From VRUE01 sp963728365 (lineage in GTDB: Bacteria > Actinomycetota > Thermoleophilia > Solirubrobacterales > 70-9): a DNA stretch of 64,000 nucleotides. Shown piece after piece: positions 1 to 7,232 of this stretch (its first letter is position 1; every line of letters starts with the position of its first letter). A program made the translations under genes and the position numbers. Location: the NCBI GenBank assembly GCA_963728365.1, contig CAVSJI010000001.1:2046001-2110000 (forward strand), written 5' to 3'. The notes beneath the pieces were generated by a model. That model did not search any database. It worked only from the letters and a program-made list of their open reading frames with translations, and was not told the DNA's origin.

Positions 1-1645
1 GGTAACCACCTGAGGAAACCATCCGGGAACGTCCTCTTGGCTCTTGAGAATGCGGTTTGCGAAGACCCATTCCCCGAGCCAGGAGGACACCCGGAAGGTG
101 AAGACACAAACGACGCGCCAAACCGTAGAAGTCAGGGCGGACGGCGAGGGCCTCGTCTCCCACGCCGGCGCCTACCTCCTGGTCGAGCTGGCCGATCGTC
201 TTGGCCTCACCGCGGCGCTCTCAGATGCGATGGCGCCGAGCAGGGAGCGCCGCTCCGCCCACGACCCCGGCGTCGTCCTGCGCGACCTCGCGATCGCGAT
301 CGCCGACGGCGGCGATCACGTCTCTGACCTCGGCGTCCTGCGTGGCCAGAAGGCATTGTTCGGGGCGGTGGCTTCGGAGACGACGGCCCATCGGGTGCTG
401 AAGTCGGTCGACGCCGAGGCCCTGGAAGGGCTCCGCAGCGCCCGCGCCAAGGCGCTGGCCAAGGCATGGGATGCCGGCGCCCGGCCCGGAGAGCTGATCC
501 TCGACATCGACGCGAGCCTCCTCACCGCTCACTCCGAGAAGCAGGGCGCCGCCGGCACCTACAAGGGCGGCTTCGGCTTCTTCCCACTGCTCTGCTACCT
601 CTCGGAGACCGGCGAGCCGCTGGCCGCCGTCCTGCGCCCCGGCAACGCCGGCGCCAACACCGCCGCAGACCACTTCGAGGTCTTGCAGCTGGCACTCGAG
701 CAGTTGCCCGCCCAAGACCTCGAGCGCGAGATCCTCGCTCGCGCTGACATCGGCGGGCGCACCCACGCCTTCACGCAGGACTGCCGCGATGCCGGCATCC
801 TCTTCTCGGTCGGCTACGAGGTCGACGAGCGGGTCCGCGAGGCGATCGGCGCGCTGCCCGAATCGGCTTGGCAGGCGGCAATCGAAGGGGATGGCACCGA
901 GCGCGAAGGAGCCCAGGTCACGGAGCTGACCGACCAACTCGACCTCTCCGCCTGGCCCGAAGGAACACGGCTGATCGTCCGCCGCGAGCGGCCCCATCCC
1001 GGCGCCCAGCTCTCGGTCCTCGACTGCGAGACCGGCTACCGCCACACCGCCTTCATCACCGACCAGGCCGACGAGGACGTCGCCGCCCTGGAGCTGCGCC
1101 ACCGCCGCCGCGCCCGCGTCGAGGACGCGATCCGGGTCGGCAAGGAGACCGGGATGCGCAGGATGCCCTTCGCCGCCTTCGAGGCAAACCAGGCCTGGTT
1201 GGAGGTCTCGCTTCTGGCCCAGGCGCAGCTGAGGTGGGCGGCGCGGCTCTGCCTGGAGGGCGAGCTCGCCCTGGCCGAGCCCAAGCGGGTGCGCCAGCGC
1301 CTGCTGCACGTCGCCGGTCGCCTGGTGCGCTCGGGCCGTCGTGTGGCGCTGCGCCTGCCGCGAAGCTGGCCGTGGGCCGAGGCGCTGGTGGCGGCATTTG
1401 CGCGGTTGCGGGCACTGCCAGCGGCAGCGAGCCCGTAGCCCCCAGCCCTCTCCCCAGCCTCGACTCCCGCTTGCCGCACCTATCGACTTCGGCCTGCCCG
1501 AGAACGGGCACCGGCGCTTCGATTTGCCAGCGGATGGCCCCAAGAGGAGCGCCGAGGCGGCTCCGCGGAACCGCCCCGGCACGGTTACCTACCTCAAGTC
1601 ATCCGCTCTCACCCTGCTGGGTGAAAACGGCGGATCAGGGCTAGG
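1..1645 (+). mobile_element. IS1380-family insertion sequence, left end outside window
   Basis: A full-length IS1380-type transposase gene occupies most of this stretch and the left terminus is not in the window. The right terminus is probably the sequence ending ATCAGGGCTAGG near 1645; this resembles IS1380 ends as I remember them and is not verified. An alternative is suggested by GGTAACC at 1-7, which is matched by GGTTACC at 1584-1590, but the match is only 7 bp. The tail 1439-1645 has no gene. Target duplications cannot be judged without the left flank. Confidence 0.7.
98..1438 (+). CDS. IS1380 family transposase
   Basis: DDE (RNase H-fold) transposase of about 446 residues that would catalyse cut-and-paste movement of its IS. 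The acidic triad is recognisable: Asp in LILDIDASLL (about residue 138), Asp in LARADIGGRT (about 217), and Glu in VEDAIRVGKETGM (about 342-350). The usual IS1380 features around them are present (KGGFGFFPL after the first Asp). I chose GTG at 98 because AGGAGG lies at 81-86; an in-frame ATG at 44 would add 18 residues but lacks a comparable ribosome-binding site. The frame is intact, so the element may be active. Confidence 0.88.
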   Translation: MKTQTTRQTVEVRADGEGLVSHAGAYLLVELADRLGLTAALSDAMAPSRERRSAHDPGVVLRDLAIAIADGGDHVSDLGVLRGQKALFGAVASETTAHRVLKSVDAEALEGLRSARAKALAKAWDAGARPGELILDIDASLLTAHSEKQGAAGTYKGGFGFFPLLCYLSETGEPLAAVLRPGNAGANTAADHFEVLQLALEQLPAQDLEREILARADIGGRTHAFTQDCRDAGILFSVGYEVDERVREAIGALPESAWQAAIEGDGTEREGAQVTELTDQLDLSAWPEGTRLIVRRERPHPGAQLSVLDCETGYRHTAFITDQADEDVAALELRHRRRARVEDAIRVGKETGMRRMPFAAFEANQAWLEVSLLAQAQLRWAARLCLEGELALAEPKRVRQRLLHVAGRLVRSGRRVALRLPRSWPWAEALVAAFARLRALPAAASP

Positions 1646-1739
1646 ACCGCGTGTACTTGACAGACCTGGGCCGAAGCTCAAACTCTCGTGCGCAGTTCAG
1701 GTACGCCACTGGTATGGCGGATGCTTTTCCGAGAGCCCG

Positions 1740-3020
1740 ATGACCGCTACCGTGTTCGCAGTTGACGTGAAGACCCAACGACCCGCGGCGCCGAGATTCC
1801 GCCCCGCCGTCTTCACGATCGTCTGCCTTGTGATGGCACTCACCGCATTGACGACAGCCCCTGCCTGCGCGCAGCCGGGTGGAGCCGGACGGCTTGGCGA
1901 CCCGACGGGCGAAGTCGACGGCGAAGCGCCGCTGACGCCGACACCGTTTGACCGCCAGGGCATGTGGGTCTGGTACATCGGCAGCTCGGACGGGGGCAGC
2001 GTGCCCCGGATTCTCGCCCGCGCCCGGGCGGCGGGCGTCGGCACCGTCTACGTCAAGTCGGGCGACGGCGGCGATTACTGGAGCCAGTTCAGCGGCGGGC
2101 TCCTCGAAGCGCTGCACCGCGGCGGGCTCGACGTCTGCGCCTGGCAGTTCGTCTACGGGGCGCGGCCGGCCGCCGAGGCGCGGGTCGGCGCGGCCGCCGC
2201 GCGGCGCGGGGCCGACTGCCTGGCCATCGACGCCGAGAGCGCCTACGAGGGGCGCTACGCGGCCGCCGACCGTTACGTGCGCGCGCTGCGCGCCCGGGTT
2301 GGCGCCGAGCTGCCGCTCTCCCTTGCCGGCTTCCCCTACGTCGACTACCACCCCGCTTTCCCCTACTCGGTCTTCTTCGGCCCCGAAGGCGCGACCGCCA
2401 ACCAGCCGCAGATGTACTGGAAGGCGATCGGCACCTCGGTGCGCGGCGTTTACGAGCACACCTATCTCTTCAACCGGCTCTGGGGCCGTCCGATCTACCC
2501 CGTCGGCCAAACCTACGAAGACCCCGGCCCGCGCCAGCTGCTCGGCTTCCGCCGCTACGCCGCCAGCTACGGCGGGCTGCCGCCGAGCTGGTGGAGCTGG
2601 CAGGAGACGAGCGCTCGCGGCTGGGGCGCGCTGGGGGCGCCCGCCGAACCCGTGCGTCGCTACCAGCCGCCCGACTCCCAGCCGCTGCTCAAGCGCGGCA
2701 GCCGCGGGGACCTGGTCGTCTGGGCGCAGGAGCACCTCGTCGGCGCCGGCGCCCTGCCGATCAGCGGTTACTTTGGCCCGCGCACCTACGCCGCGGTGCG
2801 CGCCTTCCAGCTCTCTCGCGGCCTGCTGCCGACCGGGACGATCGAAGACTCCACCTGGTCGGCTCTGCTGCAGACCGAACCCTTGCGCCCGCGCTGGTCG
2901 TCGCGGCGCGCGCGAAAGCGGGGCGGCGCGGTCGTCAGCCGCGCGCTGCCGGCCAGCCGCCCCGCCTCCGCATCGCTTCCCGCCAAGGCCTACGAGATAG
3001 ATCCGGGTCCAGCACCGTGA
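1740..3020 (+). CDS. secreted glycosidase-like protein with peptidoglycan-binding domain
   Basis: A 426-residue exported protein. A basic N-terminus and hydrophobic segment (about 21-44) form a signal peptide. Residues about 70-300 look like a TIM-barrel glycoside-hydrolase-like domain: GMWVWYIG at the first strand, DCLAIDAESAYEG with acidic residues near 164-166, then PQMYWKAI and a Trp-rich end. Residues about 316-378 are a PG_binding_1 domain (LLKRGSRGDLVVWAQ, YFGPRTYAAVRAFQ). The stop codon overlaps the start of the metalloprotease gene, so the two are translationally coupled and probably act together on the cell wall or outside the cell. Catalytic activity is inferred, not shown. The reading frame extends upstream, but ATG 1740 is the only start that places the signal peptide at the N-terminus. 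Confidence 0.75.
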   Translation: MTATVFAVDVKTQRPAAPRFRPAVFTIVCLVMALTALTTAPACAQPGGAGRLGDPTGEVDGEAPLTPTPFDRQGMWVWYIGSSDGGSVPRILARARAAGVGTVYVKSGDGGDYWSQFSGGLLEALHRGGLDVCAWQFVYGARPAAEARVGAAAARRGADCLAIDAESAYEGRYAAADRYVRALRARVGAELPLSLAGFPYVDYHPAFPYSVFFGPEGATANQPQMYWKAIGTSVRGVYEHTYLFNRLWGRPIYPVGQTYEDPGPRQLLGFRRYAASYGGLPPSWWSWQETSARGWGALGAPAEPVRRYQPPDSQPLLKRGSRGDLVVWAQEHLVGAGALPISGYFGPRTYAAVRAFQLSRGLLPTGTIEDSTWSALLQTEPLRPRWSSRRARKRGGAVVSRALPASRPASASLPAKAYEIDPGPAP

Positions 3021-4114
3021 GCCGGCGCCCGGCGGGGGCGCTTGCGGGCATAGCCATGATCTTGACCGCCCTCCTGGCAGCGCCGGGAGAAGCGGTCGCC
3101 GGACGTCCCGAAGCTGGCGTTTCGCTCGAGGTGCCGCGGCCGGCGGCATCGATGCGGGACGTCGTATGGGGCGAGTCTGGCGCTGCGTCGGCGCGGATAT
3201 CGGCGTCCGCGTCGGCGCAGCGCTACTCGATCGGCGACGGCAGCGGGGCGACGATCGCGATTGAGGTGACCGCGGCCTGCCAGGAGAGCTGCCAGATAGC
3301 CGACCCGCAGCGCGTCGCCGACTTCATCGGCACCCTGATCCACGGCCCCGAGGTCAGCCTGCTCACCGTCCAGCTCGACACCGAATACCAGCTCGGCTTC
3401 GACTGCGGCTTCGGCGCCGAGGCCTGCTACTTCAGCGGCGACAACAAGGTTGTGATCGGCGGCTACGAAGGGGTCGACACCCACGGCGCGACCTTCGACT
3501 TCATCCTCGCCCACGAGTACGGGCACCACGTCGCCCAGCACCGCCGCATGCCGGCGCCCTTTGGCAGCGCGATCGACTGGGGGACCGAGCGCTGGGCCAG
3601 TGGGGAGCGCGTCTGCCAGGGCAAGCGCCGCGGTCGCCTCTATCCGGGGGACGAGGGCTCCCATTACTACGAGGACCCTGGCGAGGCGTTCGCCGAGGCC
3701 TTCGCCCACTACCGCTTCCCCGACCTCCCGGTGACCTGGCGCTACGCGCCGTCGTTGCGGCCGACGCCGGCCTCGTTCCGCGCGATCCGGGAAGACACGC
3801 TCACGCCCTGGCGGGGGCGGACCAGCCTCGTGCTGTCCGGGCACGTGCCGGCCAGGGGGGAGGGCGCAGCCGTCGAGACCCTGCATACGCCGCTCGACGG
3901 AACGGTGAGCCTGCGCCCAAACAGCCTGCGCAGGCGCGGCTACGAGCTGGCCCTTCGTAGCCGCGCCGGCAGGCTGCTTCGCCGCTCCGACAGCCACCTC
4001 GGCCCCGGCCACCAGCTCGATTACACCGTCTGCGGCCAGCCCCGTCTGCGCCTCGTGATCACCTCGACCACCCGCCACGGCGGCCCCTTCCGGCTCCAAA
4101 TCCAGCGACCCTGA
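3017..4114 (+). CDS. secreted zinc metalloprotease-like protein (HExxH)
   Basis: GTG at 3017 overlaps the previous stop codon (GTGA), giving a 365-residue product. A hydrophobic N-terminus (about 8-28) looks like a signal peptide. HEYGHH at about 166-171 is an HExxH zinc site. A downstream Glu in EDPGEAFAEAFAHY (about 220-231) is the likely third ligand, as in gluzincin-type peptidases. Four Cys residues before the motif may form disulfides. The C-terminal third is probably an accessory beta domain. The substrate is unknown; coupling with the peptidoglycan-binding protein suggests an envelope or extracellular role. tRNA-Asp lies 36 bp downstream. Confidence 0.75.
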   Translation: MSRRPAGALAGIAMILTALLAAPGEAVAGRPEAGVSLEVPRPAASMRDVVWGESGAASARISASASAQRYSIGDGSGATIAIEVTAACQESCQIADPQRVADFIGTLIHGPEVSLLTVQLDTEYQLGFDCGFGAEACYFSGDNKVVIGGYEGVDTHGATFDFILAHEYGHHVAQHRRMPAPFGSAIDWGTERWASGERVCQGKRRGRLYPGDEGSHYYEDPGEAFAEAFAHYRFPDLPVTWRYAPSLRPTPASFRAIREDTLTPWRGRTSLVLSGHVPARGEGAAVETLHTPLDGTVSLRPNSLRRRGYELALRSRAGRLLRRSDSHLGPGHQLDYTVCGQPRLRLVITSTTRHGGPFRLQIQRP

Positions 4115-4149
4115 AATACTTCCCAGAGGGCGTCCACCGTCCATCCCCT

Positions 4150-4223
<74 letters not shown>

Positions 4224-4227
4224 TTGT

Positions 4228-4261
4228 GGCGGCATCCCGCATTGTAGCGCGGGATGCCGCC
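4228..4261 (+). terminator. hairpin after tRNA-Asp, probable terminator
   Basis: GGCGGCATCCCGC (4228-4240) pairs perfectly with GCGGGATGCCGCC (4249-4261) around an 8-nt loop, five bases after the tRNA end. There is no strong U tract, which is common for actinobacterial terminators. The right arm recurs at the far end of the island (27578-27590) without its left partner. Confidence 0.6.
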
Positions 4262-4325
4262 ATTTCAGTTGGCGGCTCCAGGCCCCTCGTCAGGGGTTTG
4301 GGCATCACATTTGGGCATCAAACGC
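4243..4325 (+). repeat. 83-bp island-boundary direct repeat, left copy
   Basis: About 93% identical over 83 bp to 27572-27654. It contains the right arm of the tRNA terminator hairpin, a second small hairpin (CCCCT/AGGGG), and two tandem copies of TTTGGGCATCA separated by CA, ending CAAACGC. The iterated 11-mer could be an integrase arm-binding site. Downstream, 4326-4540 holds no gene that I can support. Confidence 0.8.
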
Positions 4326-4540
4326 ACTCGCGAATGTAGCTCGCGCCCAGAGTCTGCATCCGCGGTGCCTCGCGTTGACGCCGTCTTCTCCGACGACTTC
4401 CCCGCTCTTCCTTGGCCGCCCGCGCCGATGCAGCCGGCCTTCCCATTTGCCCCGGCGCCAGGTGAGTAGCCACCGTCTGGCACGGTCCTGGCGTAAATGC
4501 ACCCTAGACATAGATGGTCATAAGTGTTCTAATGGCCGTC

Positions 4541-5179
4541 ATGGCTAAGCGACTGGAGCAATTTCCCGGCGATGTGAGCGGCAGCCCCCGCCGCTACCCC
4601 TGGAGCGAGTGGACTGACGGCGGCGTTTGGGAGATCCGCCGTGGTGCCGACTACGACGCGACGACCGAGAACATGCGCGTAAACCTCCACATCAAGGCAA
4701 AGTCGCTGGGGCAGAAGGTGCGGACGACGAAAACGAGCGACGGCGCTGGGCTGGTCTTCCAGTTCCTTGACTCCGAGGAGATGGAGGTGGTCCGAATGAG
4801 TGAAGAGCGGGAACCCGATGCGACCCGCGAGGCGCTCGACGCCCTATACGAGGACGCCTGCTGGATCTATGACACCGCGCGTGCGGAGGTGACGATTCCG
4901 CGCCGGGACGGAAGCCGCCAGAAATACGCGGCGATCCGCTTCAAGCGCCAGATCGACACCGCTCGCGAGGAGAACCGGCTGGTGCCCACCGTCGCTCAGA
5001 TCGTCAAGCGACCGACCGTCGGCCTTGGCCATCTGGCCGCCGCGAAACGGCCCGATTTGATGCTCGAGAGCTTCGTCGTTGACGCCGACAAGCCCTACCA
5101 CCGCCTTTTTTCGCGACCGACGGTCGAGCTGGCAGAAGAGCGTCTGCGCGAATACCGCGACGGTACCCTCGGCGAGTGA
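4541..5179 (+). CDS. hypothetical protein, two-part
   Basis: A 212-residue protein I cannot assign. The first 70 residues contain WSEWTDGGVWEIRRG and TENMRVNLHIKAKSLGQKVRT, a Trp-rich, basic, probably nucleic-acid-related segment. The rest has a helical region (REALDALYEDACWIYDTAR) and a basic tail. ATG 4541 was chosen over an in-frame ATG at 4514, because the extra residues are hydrophobic and unrelated in character. It is the first gene of the tRNA-Asp island and is followed 28 bp later by the thermonuclease gene, so they may be co-transcribed. Phage or integrative-element origin is inferred from position only. Confidence 0.6.
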   Translation: MAKRLEQFPGDVSGSPRRYPWSEWTDGGVWEIRRGADYDATTENMRVNLHIKAKSLGQKVRTTKTSDGAGLVFQFLDSEEMEVVRMSEEREPDATREALDALYEDACWIYDTARAEVTIPRRDGSRQKYAAIRFKRQIDTAREENRLVPTVAQIVKRPTVGLGHLAAAKRPDLMLESFVVDADKPYHRLFSRPTVELAEERLREYRDGTLGE

Positions 5180-5207
5180 TGCTTCCAAGGCGAGAAGGGC
5201 GTTCGCG

Positions 5208-5768
5208 ATGGGCATGACCACCTTGGCGAGCCGGGGGCTGGTGGTTGTCGCTGTCCTGGGCACTTCAGTCGCCGGCGGCGGAGATCTTGCGCCGGCCGAC
5301 GCCGCATCAGACTCTGCGCTTCGCGCCACGATCGACTACGCCGTCGACGGCGACACTCTCCATATCCGTGAGCCTTCCGGCGATCTCGCCTACGTCCGCC
5401 TCGTCGGGATCGACACTCCGGAGGACGTCAAACCGGACTACCCCAGCGAGTGCGGGGCAAGGGCGGCGGCGGCCTCGATGGACCGGTTTGCCCCCGAAGG
5501 CGCCTCCGTCGTCCTTCGCTATGACTCGGTCGCCGGCCACGTCGATCGGTACGGCCGCATCCTCGCCCACGCCTATATCGGTGGGCGCCAGCTGGAAATC
5601 GCCCAGCTGCGCCGCGGATGGGCCTACGTCTATCGCTATCACCATCAGCGCTTCAACGGCCTTGCCCGCTTTGAAGTTGCTGCCCGCTCGGCCCGACGCC
5701 ACCGGCGGGGGGTCTGGGGTCGTTGCGGCGGTGACTTTCATTCGGCCGAGCCGGGCGTCCAGCATTGA
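5208..5768 (+). CDS. secreted thermonuclease (SNase family)
   Basis: A 186-residue protein with a signal peptide (about 1-35) and a staphylococcal-nuclease OB fold. Ca-dependent cleavage of DNA and RNA outside the cell is the family activity. The key positions fit: IDYAVDGDTLHI (first Asp), YVRLVGIDTPEDV (the equivalents of Arg35, Asp40, Thr41 and Glu43), and DRYGRILAHAYI (equivalent of Arg87). ATG 5208 has AAGGCGAGAAGGG upstream; ATG 5214 is also possible. A nuclease together with DprA further on suits a DNA-uptake or anti-DNA module, but that link is inference. Confidence 0.85.
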   Translation: MGMTTLASRGLVVVAVLGTSVAGGGDLAPADAASDSALRATIDYAVDGDTLHIREPSGDLAYVRLVGIDTPEDVKPDYPSECGARAAAASMDRFAPEGASVVLRYDSVAGHVDRYGRILAHAYIGGRQLEIAQLRRGWAYVYRYHHQRFNGLARFEVAARSARRHRRGVWGRCGGDFHSAEPGVQH

Positions 5769-5981
5769 GCCGCCAGGGGACCGCAAGGACGCCGTGTTGC
5801 TGAAGCGATTAGCAGGAGTTGCTGACCTGCCTTACTGCCTCTGCCCGGTGCACGCCGCGTCCTATTTGGACATCAGAGGTGAATGGATGCCCTGCTCGTC
5901 AATCGAGGTCCTGGGAGCCGACTGAGCCTCTGCGGCGCCGCCGCAGGTGATCGCCCTGCCGTGCGCTCGGACCCGCCCACC
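5769..5981. other. gap before the leader-RNA gene block; no gene seen
   Basis: 213 bp with no convincing coding sequence. A small frame opening at 5883 runs through the folded element and is judged spurious. Confidence 0.5.
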
Positions 5982-6055
5982 GCGGGAGCCGCCTTCCCTG
6001 CCCTCGATCTTGGCACGCCTGCGGCGTGCGGGGCATCCGGGCCACCGGCTCCCGC
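5982..6055 (+). promoter_or_regulatory. folded leader element, copy A
   Basis: Outer helix GCGGGAGCCG (5982-5991) with CGGCTCCCGC (6046-6055), 10/10 pairs. Second helix GCCC (6000-6003) with GGGC (6039-6042). Apical hairpin GCACGC/GCGTGC (6013-6018, 6024-6029) with loop CTGCG. The strand between the second and outer helices reads GGGC-CAC-CGG. The element ends 33 nt before the ATG of the 90-aa gene, with AAAGGAGG between. The same architecture is repeated at 6383 and 7142. Confidence 0.75.
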
Positions 6056-6088
6056 AGCGGGCGGGGCCAAGGGGAAAGGAGGCCGGAG

Positions 6089-6361
6089 ATGACCGAGACC
6101 CTCGACACGCTCCTCGCTGAGCCCGAATCGACCGAGCACGCCCTCACCTACGAGGCGCTGCGCGGCCGCGACGTCCATGAGGCCGAGCGCCTCGTCGATC
6201 GCTTCGCCGACGAACTGCGCAAGATGACCGCCGAGGAGCGGGTGCGCGCCTCCCGCTATTCGATGAACAGGTGGGAGAGGTGGGTGTACGCCGCCCGCTA
6301 CCCCGAGGAGGTGCCGCTCGTGAACGGCGAGCTGGAGTGGATCGCCCTCTACGCCGAGTAG
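6089..6361 (+). CDS. hypothetical protein, 90 aa
   Basis: A small acidic, mostly helical soluble protein with no recognised domain. It contains VHEAERLVDRFADELRKMT, RASRYSMNRWERWVYAARYP and a C-terminal ELEWIALYAE. The start is fixed by GGAAAGGAGG just upstream. It sits between folded leader copies A and B and is the first of three genes that each carry such a leader. Co-occurrence with a zinc-ribbon protein and DprA suggests a mobile-element accessory role, which is inference. Confidence 0.75.
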   Translation: MTETLDTLLAEPESTEHALTYEALRGRDVHEAERLVDRFADELRKMTAEERVRASRYSMNRWERWVYAARYPEEVPLVNGELEWIALYAE

Positions 6362-6382
6362 CGCGGCGGACGACACCGCCGA

Positions 6383-6450
6383 GCGCGGGGCCGAGCCCGC
6401 TCTGAGCTTCGCACGCTGGCGCGTGCGGGCCGCGGGCACCGGCCCCGCGC
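6383..6450 (+). promoter_or_regulatory. folded leader element, copy B
   Basis: Outer helix GCGCGGGGCCG (6383-6393) with CGGCCCCGCGC (6440-6450), 11/11. Second helix GCCC (6395-6398) with GGGC (6434-6437). Apical hairpin CGCACGC/GCGTGCG (6410-6416, 6421-6427) with loop TGGC. Compared with copies A and C, the outer helix has changed GAG/CTC to GGG/CCC on both strands, a compensatory change. It lies 21 nt after the previous stop codon and 31 nt before the next ATG. Confidence 0.75.
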
Positions 6451-6481
6451 CCGGCGGGACCCCGCAGAAGGAGGAACCGAG

Positions 6482-7129
6482 ATGGAGCTTCGCTGCCCAG
6501 ACTGCTGCAGCCCCGAGGTCGGCTTCGCGCCCGAGGGAGCCGAGGAGCGTCGCTGCGCCAACTGCGGCGCCCGCTTTGCGAGCGAGGCGGCGCTCGTGAC
6601 CGTGGCCGACGCCAGGGGCGCCACCGAGCCACCGCGCTTCTCGCTCGCCGCAGAGCGCGCCGCGGCCGAGCTCGAAGGGCTCGGTGGCGCGATCGCCCCC
6701 GTCAACCCCTACAGCGACGCCGACGAGCTGAACGGGCTGCTCGACGACGCGCTTGCCGCGGGCATCATCGCCGTGACGATGCCGGGACCGGCCAAGTCCC
6801 CGAGCGCCCGCCTCTACGTCTACCCGATGTCGCTCTCTGACCCCGAGCCGACCCTCGCGGTCGACCCAGGCGGCGGCCCGACCCTGCTCGGCCCCCCGCT
6901 CCTCGTGCGGGAGGAGGAGGGCGAGGACCCCGCCTCCTACACCCTCCGCCTCCTGGCCGAGGCGGTCGAGGAGGCGAACCGCCTCGCCGCCCAGCCCAGC
7001 GCCGAGGCCGCCTGCCTGGATCGCATCGCCGCCTTCCTCAACCGCCCCGGCCCCTGGAATGGCGCCGATGTCTGCGAATACGTCGCCGAGGAGCTGCGGC
7101 GCAGCGGCCGCCATCTACGCGAGGAGTAA
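6482..7129 (+). CDS. zinc-ribbon hypothetical protein, 215 aa
   Basis: Two Cys pairs in the first 32 residues (CPDCC and CANCG) form a zinc ribbon. The remainder has no recognised fold: an acidic middle with YVYPMSLSDPEP and VDPGGGPTLLGPPLLVREEE, and a helical C-terminus (YTLRLLAEAVEEANRLAAQ, YVAEELRRSGRHL). The start follows AGAAGGAGG. It is the second gene with a folded leader and is followed by another leader and dprA. It could bind DNA or RNA through the ribbon; this is inference from the ribbon alone. Confidence 0.75.
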   Translation: MELRCPDCCSPEVGFAPEGAEERRCANCGARFASEAALVTVADARGATEPPRFSLAAERAAAELEGLGGAIAPVNPYSDADELNGLLDDALAAGIIAVTMPGPAKSPSARLYVYPMSLSDPEPTLAVDPGGGPTLLGPPLLVREEEGEDPASYTLRLLAEAVEEANRLAAQPSAEAACLDRIAAFLNRPGPWNGADVCEYVAEELRRSGRHLREE

Positions 7130-7141
7130 CCCCCGCCCGGA

Positions 7142-7196
7142 GAGCCGGCGCCCCCGATTGTGGCGCGCTTCGCGCGCGGGCCGAGGGCACCGGCTC
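7142..7196 (+). promoter_or_regulatory. folded leader element, copy C
   Basis: Outer helix GAGCCGG (7142-7148) with CCGGCTC (7190-7196). Second helix GCCC (7150-7153) with GGGC (7185-7188). Apical hairpin GCGCGC/GCGCGC (7163-7168, 7172-7177). The order and spacing of helices match copies A and B although the stem sequences differ. It begins 12 nt after the zinc-ribbon stop and ends 36 nt before the dprA start, with AAGGAGG between. Confidence 0.75.
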
Positions 7197-7232
7197 CCGC
7201 GGCGTGTGGGAGCCACGAGCAAGGAGGACACG

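Noticed and set aside
5982..7196. The three folded elements as classical integron attC sites
   Set aside because: No GTTRRRY core, no integron integrase in the window, and the elements sit at a fixed distance before start codons; a leader RNA fits better. Kept only as an alternative.
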